A DNA stretch of 64,000 nt. It comes from Rhizobiales bacterium 2SD. GTDB taxonomy: Bacteria; Pseudomonadota; Alphaproteobacteria; Rhizobiales; Beijerinckiaceae. Every line of letters starts with the position of its first letter. The stretch's first letter is position 1. Below the pieces are notes generated by a model. That model saw only the letters and a list, made by a program, of their open reading frames with translations, was not told the origin of the DNA and ran no database searches. The stretch is from contig SCMY01000001.1 in the NCBI GenBank assembly GCA_005502805.1, forward strand, positions 496,001-560,000, written 5' to 3'. This document shows positions 34,300 through 42,851 of this stretch, piece by piece. A program made the position numbers and the translations under genes.

Positions 34300-34405
34300 G
34301 GCATAATTCCCGTTCGGAACGGGCCTGAAGCCCGCGATGGCCGGGACCATGCAATAGGACTGGCGGCTGGTCGATTACCTCGCGGGTAAGCGAAGGGGCG
34401 CCGGC

Positions 34406-36211
34406 TCAGCCGTCGACGACGCCTTTGCTCGCCAGCGACGATTCGGTCGCGACCGGCTTGTCCGTCACCAGATACTGCGCCCGCGCCAGTGCCGCGAAAC
34501 GGCCGCCCTTGGCGACGAGTTCCTCGAAGGAGCCCATCTCGATCACCTTGCCCTGCTCGAAGACCAGGATGCGGTCGGCATTGCGGATCGTCGCGAGGCG
34601 GTGCGCGATGACGAAGGTGGTGCGGCCCTTCATCACCTCGTCGAGCGCCTTCTGCAGCTTCACCTCGGTCGCCGCGTCGAGGGCCGAGGTCGCCTCGTCG
34701 AGGATCAGGATCGGCGGGTTCTTGAGCAGGGCGCGGGCGATCGACAGGCGCTGGCGCTCGCCGCCAGAGAGCGTGCGGCCGCGTTCGCCGACGATGGTGT
34801 CGAGCCCGTCGGTCTGGCGCGCCATGACTTCGGTCGCCTGCGCCCGGTCGAGCGCCTCCATCATCTCGGCATCGGTCGCGTCCGGCTTGCCGACGGTGAG
34901 GTTCTCGCGGATCGAGCGGGCGAACAGCATCGGCTCCTGGAAGACCACGCCGATATTGCGCCGGAGCGAGAGCAGCGAGATCTCGCGGATGTCGCGGCCG
35001 TCGGCGAGGATGCGGCCCGATTGCGGATCGAAGGCGCGGTGCAGCAGGCCGAGCGTGGTCGACTTGCCCGAGCCGGTCGAACCGACGATGGCGATGGTCT
35101 CGCCAGGCTTCACCTCGAAGGAGACGTCGGCGACGGCGGCGCGCTTGCCATCATAGGAGAAGGAAACGTCGTCGAAGGCGATCCGGCCTTCGAGCCGGCC
35201 GGCATCGGGCGCGCCCGGCAGGTCGCGCACCGCCGGCAGCGTGTCGATCACTTCGAAGAATTCGCGCATCTTCGGCGCCTGCATGAAGATGAAGTTCACG
35301 AAGGCGACGATCTGCTCGAGCCGGCCGACCAGCATGGTGGCGAAGCCCATGAAGGTGACGATCTCGCCGACCGTGGTCTGGCCCTGCATCAGGAGCCAGG
35401 TGCCGACGACGAAAATCGAGAGCACGGTCAGCGTCGCCGAGGCGCGGGTCGCGACGGTCGCGACCGCCCACCAGGTCAGCACCGGGATCTGCGCTTCGAG
35501 CAGGCTTGTGATGGTGTTGCGCAGGCCGCGGACCTCGGCCTCGATCCGGGTGAAGCTCTGGATCACCGGCACATTGCCGAGCGCGTCCGAGGCGCGTTCG
35601 GCGAGGCTCGAATGATAGGCCTCGACATTGCTCTGCAATTTGTCGGTCTTGCGCAGCACGAAGGCCGTGAGCGTGCCGAACAGCACGACGAGGAAGATCA
35701 GCACCAGGCCGAGCTGCCAGTTCTTCCAGAGCGTGAACGGCAGGAGGATGAAGAGCGCGACGAAGCTGGCGCAGTGCTCGCGGAAGAAGGAGAGCCAGAG
35801 CGCCCACATGCCGCTGGTGCCCTCCAGCATCACCTTGAGCACGCGGCCGGAATGGGTCTGCGTGTGATAGGCGAGCGGCAGCGTCAGCGCGTGCTCGAAA
35901 TAGTTCGCCATCACCGCCAGCCGGCGTCGGTGCGCCAGCCGGTCGGCGAACAAGGCGACGAAGACGCCGGCGCCGATATTGAACAGGCCGAAGCCGACCC
36001 AGGCGGCGAGCAGGACACTGATATCGGCCCAGCTCGGTCGGGTACCGGCAGTCTGGAGGCTGGTCAGTTTGTCGATCAGCGCGCCGAACAGCATCGGCTC
36101 GGCGAAGGCCGCGCCCGCCAGCGCGACGTTGGCGATGGCGAGAATGAGCCCGAGGCGCCGTTCCGGGCCGAGCTCACCGAGGACGCGGGCATAGATCGCG
36201 AGCAAAGACAT
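34406..36211 (-). CDS. ndvA: Cyclic beta-1,2-glucan ABC exporter (NdvA/ChvA type)
   Basis: A 601-aa half-transporter with an N-terminal six-helix domain fused to an ATPase. The membrane half carries [20 protein letters not shown] and [19 protein letters not shown], which I associate with NdvA. The ATPase half has Walker [15 protein letters not shown], signature [18 protein letters not shown], and Walker [12 protein letters not shown]. NdvA moves cyclic beta-1,2-glucans to the periplasm for osmoadaptation and host interaction. The ATG at 36211 is preferred over a TTG two codons earlier. The glucan synthase gene (ndvB) is not in the window. Confidence 0.87.
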   Translation of the reverse strand: MSLLAIYARVLGELGPERRLGLILAIANVALAGAAFAEPMLFGALIDKLTSLQTAGTRPSWADISVLLAAWVGFGLFNIGAGVFVALFADRLAHRRRLAVMANYFEHALTLPLAYHTQTHSGRVLKVMLEGTSGMWALWLSFFREHCASFVALFILLPFTLWKNWQLGLVLIFLVVLFGTLTAFVLRKTDKLQSNVEAYHSSLAERASDALGNVPVIQSFTRIEAEVRGLRNTITSLLEAQIPVLTWWAVATVATRASATLTVLSIFVVGTWLLMQGQTTVGEIVTFMGFATMLVGRLEQIVAFVNFIFMQAPKMREFFEVIDTLPAVRDLPGAPDAGRLEGRIAFDDVSFSYDGKRAAVADVSFEVKPGETIAIVGSTGSGKSTTLGLLHRAFDPQSGRILADGRDIREISLLSLRRNIGVVFQEPMLFARSIRENLTVGKPDATDAEMMEALDRAQATEVMARQTDGLDTIVGERGRTLSGGERQRLSIARALLKNPPILILDEATSALDAATEVKLQKALDEVMKGRTTFVIAHRLATIRNADRILVFEQGKVIEMGSFEELVAKGGRFAALARAQYLVTDKPVATESSLASKGVVDG

Positions 36212-36356
36212 TGCCAAAAAGCTTTAGCCGAGGCTGCGGCGCGAGCAAGCCCTCAAACCTTAACGCTTCCTTCAATTGCCGCTCCTTATGGTTTCCGCCA
36301 CAGCGAAAGCTGGGGCCCGGCCGAATGCCGGGTTCAGCCGGCTTGGGATGGCAGCC

Positions 36357-37127
36357 ATGGATATCGCGACCGGCGTCGGCATTCTGGGCGGCATCGCCAC
36401 CATCTGCGCGATCATCATCATCGACGGCGGCAACTTCGCCGCCTTCTACGACAAGCACGCCGTCATCATTATCTTCGGCGGCGCCGCAGCCGCGACGATG
36501 ATCCGTTTTCCCTTCTCAGTGATCGCGCACGGCCTGCCGATGGGGCTGCGCTTCGCCTTCACCATGCGCTCGATCCATCCGCGCGAGCTGATCGACGAGA
36601 TCACCCGCGTCGCCGAGATCAACCGCAAGAGCGGCCCGGTCGCGCTCGAGAATGTCGAGGTCTCCGACACTTTCCTGGCCCAGGGCCTGCGCTACATCGC
36701 CGACGGCTACGACAAGGACTTCATCCGCGACACGATGGAGCGCGACCGCGACAACTTTCTGCAGCGGCTCGACGAGGGCTCTAAGGTCTACCGCGCCATC
36801 GGCGACTGCGCCCCGGCCTGGGGCATGATCGGCACGATTCTCGGCATGGTGACCATGTTCGCCAACATGTCGGACCCATCCAAGCTCGGCCCCGCCATGG
36901 CGACCGCGCTGCTGGCGACGCTCTACGGCGCCGTCATCGCCAACATGATCACGCTGCCGATCGCCGACAAGCTGCACATCAAGCTGGAGGAGGAGGAGGT
37001 CTCGCGCACGCTGATCATCGACGGCGTGCTGCAGATGCGCGACGCCAAGAGTCCGACATTGGTTCGGGAAATGCTCCTCGCCTATCTGCCCGACCATCAC
37101 CGGGCCGAGATGGCCGAAGCCACCTGA
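36357..37127 (+). CDS. motA: Flagellar motor stator protein MotA (MotA/PomA family)
   Basis: A 256-aa inner-membrane protein that with MotB forms the ion-driven stator. It begins DIATGVGILGGIATICAIII, has a second helix in AVIIIFGGAAAATMIRFP, and carries the conserved pore helices APAWGMIGTILGMVTMFANM and ATALLATLYGAVIANMITLP. The start may be ATG 36357 or 36348. motB follows 12 nt later. The short length (many MotA proteins are about 290 aa) resembles PomA. Confidence 0.92.
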   Translation: MDIATGVGILGGIATICAIIIIDGGNFAAFYDKHAVIIIFGGAAAATMIRFPFSVIAHGLPMGLRFAFTMRSIHPRELIDEITRVAEINRKSGPVALENVEVSDTFLAQGLRYIADGYDKDFIRDTMERDRDNFLQRLDEGSKVYRAIGDCAPAWGMIGTILGMVTMFANMSDPSKLGPAMATALLATLYGAVIANMITLPIADKLHIKLEEEEVSRTLIIDGVLQMRDAKSPTLVREMLLAYLPDHHRAEMAEAT

Positions 37128-37139
37128 GCGGCCTCGGCG

Positions 37140-37964
37140 ATGGCCAAGAAGAAAAGAGGCGGGCATGGCGGTCACGGCTGGTTCGTGACCTTCGCCGATC
37201 TCATGGCGCTGCTCATGGCCTTCTTCGTCATGGTCGCGGCGTATTCGAGCCAGGACAAGCAGAAGATGCAGATCGTCGCCGGCTCGATGCGCGACGCCTT
37301 CGGCACGCAGCGCGACTTCAAGCTCGCCGGCATCGTCGAGGTCGACGGCATCCCGACCAGGACGCAGATCAAGAACGCCTATGTCCGCCCGCTCGAGGAC
37401 GCGTCCGACAACACCGCCCCGAACCAGAACCAGCAGAAGGAAGAAGGGCTGGTCTCGGCCACCCATGATCGCGGCTTTGCGCTCGCAGCGGCCTCGCTGC
37501 GCCAGGCGCTGCGCGAGATGCCGGAGATCGGCGAGCTCTCGCGCAACATCCTGGTCGAGGTCTCCGAGCAGGGCATCGATATCCAGTTGGTCGACCAGGA
37601 CGGCCGGGCCATGTTCGACGAAGGCTCCACCATCCCGAACGAGCGCATGCGCAGGCTGCTCGCGGCGATCGCACCGACCCTGCGTCGCATGCCCAACAAG
37701 ATCGCGATCAGCGGCCACACCGCCGCGCAGCGGCCGGGCACGATCGCGCCCGGCAATCCCTGGGCGCTCTCGGTCGGCCGGGCCTCTGCGGTGCGCGAAT
37801 TCCTGGGCAATGCCGGCGTCTCCGACGACCGCTTCGTCTCGATCACCGGCAAGGCCGACACCGAGCCGCTGGTCAAGGACAACCCCTATCTCGCCTTCAA
37901 CCGCCGCGTCGGCATCGTGCTCAAGGCCGATGCGCCGCCGCTGCCGGTCGGCGCCAAGCCCTGA
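37140..37964 (+). CDS. motB: Flagellar motor protein MotB with OmpA domain
   Basis: A 274-aa stator subunit. The short basic N-terminus is followed by a single helix WFVTFADLMALLMAFFVMVA, with Asp near residue 19 as the expected ion-carrying residue. A plug/linker region follows. The C-terminal OmpA-like peptidoglycan-binding domain contains FDEGSTIPNERMRRLLAAIA, ISGHTAAQRPG, WALSVGRASAVREFL and ANP-like NPYLAFNRRVGIVL. It forms an operon with motA. Confidence 0.93.
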   Translation: MAKKKRGGHGGHGWFVTFADLMALLMAFFVMVAAYSSQDKQKMQIVAGSMRDAFGTQRDFKLAGIVEVDGIPTRTQIKNAYVRPLEDASDNTAPNQNQQKEEGLVSATHDRGFALAAASLRQALREMPEIGELSRNILVEVSEQGIDIQLVDQDGRAMFDEGSTIPNERMRRLLAAIAPTLRRMPNKIAISGHTAAQRPGTIAPGNPWALSVGRASAVREFLGNAGVSDDRFVSITGKADTEPLVKDNPYLAFNRRVGIVLKADAPPLPVGAKP

Positions 37965-37972
37965 GGCGGAGC

Positions 37973-38725
37973 ATGCCGCCTTTGACGATCGGCAGGCTGG
38001 TGCCGGCCTGGGCACTGCTCGCGCTCACCTCGCACGCGAGCAATGCCGAACCATTGCCGCCCGGCTTCGTCCGGCTACGCGAACTCGCCCCGGCAATCGC
38101 GCAGGACATCCGCTATGCGACACCGTTCAATTTCACCAGCGCGGCCGTTCCCGGCTATGGCCGGGGCGAATGCGTACTGACGCGAATAGCTGCAGATGCG
38201 TTGATCCGCGTCGAGCAAAGGCTCGCCCGCCAGGGCTACGGCCTGAAACTGTTCGACTGCTATCGGCCGGCGCGCGCCGTTGCCGCCTTCAATGACTGGG
38301 GCAAGCGACCGGACGCACCTGATCGCGGTCGCATCTTCCATCCCGGAATCGCCCGGGGAGATCTGGTCGCCAATGGCTATATCGCGGCGAACTCCAGCCA
38401 TTCCCGGGGGTCGACCGTCGATGTCGGCCTTGTCCGCGCCGGCGAAACCGCTTTGCCGACCCCTGTGGATGCCGGCCCTTGCGACGGCCCTCCCGCGACC
38501 CGTCCGCGCGAAAGCAGCCTCGATCTCGGCACGAGCTTCGATTGCTTCTCGGAGAAAAGCGCGCTTCGCCATCCTGGCGTCACTGCCGAGGCCCGCCGTA
38601 ACCGTGAAACCCTCGCGGCCGCGATGGCGGCCGAGGGCTTCCGCGGCTACGGCAAGGAATGGTGGCACTTCACGCTGGCGAAGGAGCCGTTTCCCCGAAC
38701 CGCCTTCGATTTCGTAATCGAATGA
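37973..38725 (+). CDS. D-alanyl-D-alanine dipeptidase (VanX/DdpX, peptidase M15D)
   Basis: A zinc dipeptidase of 250 aa. Zinc ligands His143 and Asp150 lie in SSHSRGSTVDVGL, and Glu229 and His232 in KEWWHFTL; an arginine in DCYRPARA matches the substrate-binding position. The N-terminus is a signal peptide (residues 1-25, ending ASNA), so it should be periplasmic, as DdpX-like forms are in peptidoglycan recycling. It starts 8 nt after motB and may be cotranscribed. Nothing points to vancomycin resistance: there are no VanH or ligase genes nearby. Confidence 0.9.
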   Translation: MPPLTIGRLVPAWALLALTSHASNAEPLPPGFVRLRELAPAIAQDIRYATPFNFTSAAVPGYGRGECVLTRIAADALIRVEQRLARQGYGLKLFDCYRPARAVAAFNDWGKRPDAPDRGRIFHPGIARGDLVANGYIAANSSHSRGSTVDVGLVRAGETALPTPVDAGPCDGPPATRPRESSLDLGTSFDCFSEKSALRHPGVTAEARRNRETLAAAMAAEGFRGYGKEWWHFTLAKEPFPRTAFDFVIE

Positions 38726-38735
38726 GCGCGCCCGC

Positions 38736-39266
38736 TCAGGGCGCGACCACCAGCGCCCAGTAGACCTGGTATTTCGAACCAGCCGCATAGGCGGAGGCGA
38801 TGCCCATCCGCGTCGCGTTCGGCGCCTTCATCACCCGATCGTGCTGCGGCGAGTCGCGCCAGCCCGAAAACGCCTCCGCCAAGCGCCTGTAGCCGGCTGA
38901 GAGGTTGGCCTCGGCGCCCGGTTGCCCGGCTCGCGCGAGCCTCGTCTTCACCGCTTCCGCCTGGGCCGGCTTGTCGGCAGCGGCCATGGCGGCGGCTTCC
39001 TGCTCGGCCGCCCGCATCAGCTCCGGATCGAGCTTCAGCGCTCCGAGACCGGCATTCAGCCGATAGGCCGAGATGGTCGCACGCGCCGCCTCTGCATCGA
39101 CGCGCGCTGAAGGCGATCCGAGATCGCGGTAGAAGGCTGGCTGCGTCCGCACCGGTTCGGTACAGCCCGCGAGGTTCAGGAGCGACAGGGCTGCGGCAAG
39201 CGCGGCGGGGCAGCTCATCGAACGCAGCCGCTGCGGGTGCGTGGACGGCACGGGGAAAAGGCGCAT
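38736..39266 (-). CDS. CAP-domain lipoprotein
   Basis: A 176-aa protein with a lipoprotein signal ending LSLLNLAGC, so a diacylated Cys near residue 35 is expected. The rest is a bacterial CAP/SCP domain: ISAYRLNAGLGALKLDPELM, SAGYRRLAEAFSGWRDSPQH, and MGIASAYAAGSKYQVYWALV. The start may be ATG 39266 or 39218 (160 aa), and both keep the lipobox. It lies directly downstream of the MscS-like gene on the same strand. The function of bacterial CAP proteins is poorly known. Confidence 0.85.
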   Translation of the reverse strand: MRLFPVPSTHPQRLRSMSCPAALAAALSLLNLAGCTEPVRTQPAFYRDLGSPSARVDAEAARATISAYRLNAGLGALKLDPELMRAAEQEAAAMAAADKPAQAEAVKTRLARAGQPGAEANLSAGYRRLAEAFSGWRDSPQHDRVMKAPNATRMGIASAYAAGSKYQVYWALVVAP

Positions 39267-39270
39267 CGCA

Positions 39271-41859
39271 TCAGTCCTTGGTCTCGTCCTTGCCGCCGCT
39301 CGCGGCCGGTTCTGGTTTGGCGGGCGGCGGGGCCGCGGCCTCCTCCGGTTCCTCTTCGGCCTCCGGGGGTGGACCCGAACGCTTGACGGTGACGCGCCCG
39401 CTCGCCGGCTTGGCGCGGCGGCCGACCTCCTTCGACACCGCGGCGGCGATCTCGCCGAGCGAATGCTCGACACCCTCGAGACCCTTGACCGTGAGCTCCG
39501 TCGGGACCGGGGTCTCGAGCTCGCTGAGGCGCCGGTAGATCGCGTAGTTGAGGTCACTGGTGACGCGACCGACGATGTCGACGTCGCCGACCACGCAGAT
39601 CAGGTCGAAGTCCATCGTCGTCGTGCCGAGCTTCTTGAACAGCACGTTCGGCGGCGGCTTCTTCAGCACGTCACCATGCGCCTCCGCGGCGTCAAGCAGC
39701 ATAGCCCGAACGTCAGTGGGATTGAGCCGGCGCGGTACGCTGATCGAGATCAGCACCCGGCCCGTCCGGTCGGAGCGGACCCGGTTGCGCACCACGCCCG
39801 AGACCAGGTTCGAGTTCGGCACGATCACCGAGGAGCGGTCGAAGGTCTCGATCTCGGTCGAACGGACATTGATGCGTTTGACGATGCCTTCGGCGTCGCC
39901 GACCAGCACCTGGTCGCCGACCCGGATGGGCCGCTCCCAGAGCAGGATCAGACCCGAGACGAAGTTCGACACCACCGATTGCAGGCCGAAACCGATACCG
40001 ACCGACAGCGCCGAGGCGACGAGGGTGAGCCGCTCCATGCTGAGGCCGAGCGAGGAAAAGCCGATCGCAGCGGCCGCGGCGTAGCCGACATAGCCGGCCG
40101 CAGTGGTGATCGAATTGCGCAGGCCGGTGTCGAGAGAGGTCGTCGGCAGGAATTTGCCTTCGAGCCAGCGCTGCAGCGAACGCGTCGCTGCAAGGCCGAG
40201 CGCGAAGAGCAGGATCGCCACGACGATCGAGGACAGCGAGACCGTGACACCCCCGACCTGGAAGCCGAAGAAGGCGGCTCGCAGCGAGGTCGTCAGATCC
40301 GTCGATTCCAGCCCCCATGGCGCCAGCGCCAGCATGATCGTGACGACGATCAGCACGATCTTGAGGACGCCGGAGAGGACGACGGCGATCTTCTGCAGCG
40401 TCGCCGCGCGCAGCCCGATCCCCGCCCGCAAGGTCAGCGCGAACCGGCCCTCGCCGGTGAGCTGGCTGATGATGCCGAGATCGATCAATTGCATCAGCAG
40501 CACGAAGGTCGCGGCGAGGATGCCGAGCCAGATCACCTGCTCGGTCAGGAAGGTCGCCAGTACGACATAGCCGAACAGCAGCGCCAGGATGATGCCCAGG
40601 CCGACCACCCAACCGAGAATCCGCACCGGCCCCAGGCTGGCGCCGTCGACCGGCACATAGGGGCCCAGGCATGCTTCCTGCTCAATCTCCTGATTGTCGC
40701 GCAGGCGATAGAGCCCGGCGATCAGGATGATGGCGAAGACGGTGGCGACGACGCCGCGGACGATGATCGACAAGGTGAGGCCGGCCGCGATCGCCTGCAA
40801 CCAGGCCTCCAGCACCTTGCCGATCGCCATGACGATGGCGAGCGAGCCGGCGAGCCTGGTCACCGTCTTCGCGGTCGATTCCATCACGCTGGCGAGGCGC
40901 CGCTGCGGCTCGCCGGGGGCGAACAGCGCATCGACCAGCGCCTGGACGAAGGCGAACAGAGCGAGCCCAAAGACCGCGGCGAGGATCACCGGCTGGATCC
41001 GCGGCGGCAGCAGGCCGGCAGTGTTCAGGCCGGCATAGATCAGCCAGCTCGCCAGCGCCGGCGGCGCCGTCCGCGCGACGACACGGATCAGCGCCCCATA
41101 GAGGATGTGGCGATCGCTCGAATCGACGCTGGCCGCGAGCCGTGCAGTGAGTCGCGGCATGTAGCGGGCGCGCGCGACATAGAGCGCGATCGCGCCGAGA
41201 AAGGCCAGTGCGACCAGGACACCGCGCGGGCTGAAAAGGGCCGAGGTGAAGACCGAGAGCCAGTCGCCGAAGATGAACTGCGAGGCGCGCAGATCGGAGG
41301 GGAAGGCCGTCAGCGTCGTCGACCAGACGTCGGGGTTGAGGATCGACGGCCCGGCAGCGAACAGTGCCTTGGCGAAGCGATCGCGCCTGAGATCGCCGAT
41401 CGAGCTCTGCAGCTGCTCGCCCTGCAGCAGCGTCGCACGTCCGATCTTCAGGGTTTCGTCCGCCTCGGCGAAGGTCTTGGTGCGGGTCTCGCGCTCGCGC
41501 GCCACATCGGGCGTCTCCGGCGGTGCATTCGCGTCCGGTTTCGCTCCGAGCTGGTCGAGGCGGAGCTTGGCCTGCTCGGTGCGTGGCGCCTGCTCCTCGG
41601 TGAGGACGCGCAGCTGGTCGAGCAGGGGCTGCAACCGCGACCGCTGACGTTGCAACTCGTCGTCCGAAACGTTCGGATTGGTGAGCGAGCCCTCGATCTG
41701 GGTGAGTTCGCCCCGGATCGAATCCAGACGGGCGCGCGGACTGAGGGCATCTGCCGATTGCGCCAGCGCCGTCAGCGGCAGGAGCAGCAGCGCCAAGGCG
41801 AACAGCATGGCGCCGCCAGATCGGCGGAAGGCTCGGTCGAGGCCGGATATCATCGACAT
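39271..41859 (-). CDS. Large MscS-family mechanosensitive channel with DUF3772
   Basis: An 862-aa membrane protein with a signal peptide (residues 1-33, ending TALAQ). A periplasmic coiled-coil DUF3772 region follows (LDSIRGELTQIEGSLTNPNV, with QRQRSRLQPLLDQLRVLTEE). About ten transmembrane helices come next, then the MscS pore and beta domains (GIGFGLQSVVSNFVSGLILL, RPIRVGDQVLVGDAEGIVKR, IVPNSNLVSGVVRN) and a Pro/Glu/Lys-rich tail. The family protects against osmotic downshift. ATG 41859 is the only start that gives a clean leader. Confidence 0.92.
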   Translation of the reverse strand: MSMISGLDRAFRRSGGAMLFALALLLLPLTALAQSADALSPRARLDSIRGELTQIEGSLTNPNVSDDELQRQRSRLQPLLDQLRVLTEEQAPRTEQAKLRLDQLGAKPDANAPPETPDVARERETRTKTFAEADETLKIGRATLLQGEQLQSSIGDLRRDRFAKALFAAGPSILNPDVWSTTLTAFPSDLRASQFIFGDWLSVFTSALFSPRGVLVALAFLGAIALYVARARYMPRLTARLAASVDSSDRHILYGALIRVVARTAPPALASWLIYAGLNTAGLLPPRIQPVILAAVFGLALFAFVQALVDALFAPGEPQRRLASVMESTAKTVTRLAGSLAIVMAIGKVLEAWLQAIAAGLTLSIIVRGVVATVFAIILIAGLYRLRDNQEIEQEACLGPYVPVDGASLGPVRILGWVVGLGIILALLFGYVVLATFLTEQVIWLGILAATFVLLMQLIDLGIISQLTGEGRFALTLRAGIGLRAATLQKIAVVLSGVLKIVLIVVTIMLALAPWGLESTDLTTSLRAAFFGFQVGGVTVSLSSIVVAILLFALGLAATRSLQRWLEGKFLPTTSLDTGLRNSITTAAGYVGYAAAAAIGFSSLGLSMERLTLVASALSVGIGFGLQSVVSNFVSGLILLWERPIRVGDQVLVGDAEGIVKRINVRSTEIETFDRSSVIVPNSNLVSGVVRNRVRSDRTGRVLISISVPRRLNPTDVRAMLLDAAEAHGDVLKKPPPNVLFKKLGTTTMDFDLICVVGDVDIVGRVTSDLNYAIYRRLSELETPVPTELTVKGLEGVEHSLGEIAAAVSKEVGRRAKPASGRVTVKRSGPPPEAEEEPEEAAAPPPAKPEPAASGGKDETKD

Positions 41860-42305
41860 CTTTGTCCCGCCGGGCTGATTCGCATCGTTCCGCAGCCTCG
41901 CCACTGCTGCGCGACGAAAGCAAGCATGTCTGACGAAACGGCAGCAGGACCGGCTTCGAGGCTTTGCCGCGCTGGCGAACGACGATCGTGCAAGGGCATC
42001 ACATTCCTGTGAGAGGGCGCCGGAGTCGACGCGCCTGAGGCTGCGTGTCTTCGACAGAAAACCGGACAGCATCATGGCAACGTCATCGAAACTGCCCCGG
42101 CACGGTCCAGATCGCCGCGGATGTGGGCCCGGCCGCTTCAACGCGACCGTGATCGCTCTTGATCGCACAACCTCTGGCGGCAGCCGCGCTTCTGGGTTTG
42201 AATTCCTCCAAAGAACATCTCCGGCTGCTGACGGGCCGGCATGTGCATCCGGTGAGGCGCGCTGGCTCTCTCGCCGATCTTGGAATCGAAACCGGGAGGT
42301 TTGCG
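41860..42305. other. 446-base intergenic region between divergent genes
   Basis: This should hold promoters for the MscS-like gene (leftward) and the molybdenum hydroxylase operon (rightward). I see no convincing sigma-70 boxes, palindromic operator or RNA structure. Open frames crossing it are short and lack ribosome sites. Confidence 0.6.
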
Positions 42306-42773
42306 ATGGCTAAGCTGTCCATCAATGGCAAGACGATCGAGGTTGCGGTCGAGGACGACACGCCGCTGCTCTGGGTGATCCGCGAGCAGATCGGCCTGAC
42401 CGGTACGAAATATGGCTGCGGCGTCGCCCAATGCGGGGCCTGCACCGTGCATATCGACGGCGTCGCCACCCGCTCCTGCTCCATGCCGGTGAGCGCGCTC
42501 ACCGCCGGGCAGAAGATCGTCACCATCGAGGGCCTCTCGACGGACGGCAACCATCCGATCCAGAAGGCCTGGATCGAGCATGACGTGCCGCAATGCGGCT
42601 TCTGCCAGAGTGGCATGATCATGGCCGCGGCCGCGCTGCTGCAGTCCAACCCCAAGCCGAGCGATGCCGACATCGCCGCGGAGATCACCAATATCTGCCG
42701 TTGCGGCACCTATAACCGCGTCAAGGCCGCCATCAAGGACGTCGCCGCCGGCGGCCAGATGAATCGCGGCTGA
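42306..42773 (+). CDS. (2Fe-2S) small subunit of a molybdenum hydroxylase (isoquinoline 1-oxidoreductase alpha type)
   Basis: A 155-aa electron-transfer subunit. The N-terminal plant-type 2Fe-2S motif is [18 protein letters not shown] plus the later Cys in ATRSCSMP. The C-terminal second 2Fe-2S cluster has QCGFCQSGM and [10 protein letters not shown]. These two clusters are diagnostic of xanthine-oxidase-family small subunits. A GGGAGG ribosome site precedes the ATG. The catalytic subunit gene follows 78 nt later. Confidence 0.93.
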   Translation: MAKLSINGKTIEVAVEDDTPLLWVIREQIGLTGTKYGCGVAQCGACTVHIDGVATRSCSMPVSALTAGQKIVTIEGLSTDGNHPIQKAWIEHDVPQCGFCQSGMIMAAAALLQSNPKPSDADIAAEITNICRCGTYNRVKAAIKDVAAGGQMNRG

Positions 42774-42851
42774 TCCGACCTCGCCCATTCCCCGCGCACG
42801 GCTCGAGCGCCACAGCCTCGCCGCAGCGCCATCTGCCATCAGGAGGACACC

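Noticed and set aside
37973..38725. Vancomycin resistance gene vanX
   Set aside because: The protein has a signal peptide and no VanH, ligase or VanRS neighbours. A wall-recycling dipeptidase is the simpler reading.
39241..42012. A long plus-strand frame opposite the MscS-like channel
   Set aside because: No motifs, extreme charge, and complete overlap with a gene whose leader, helices and MscS core are all recognisable.
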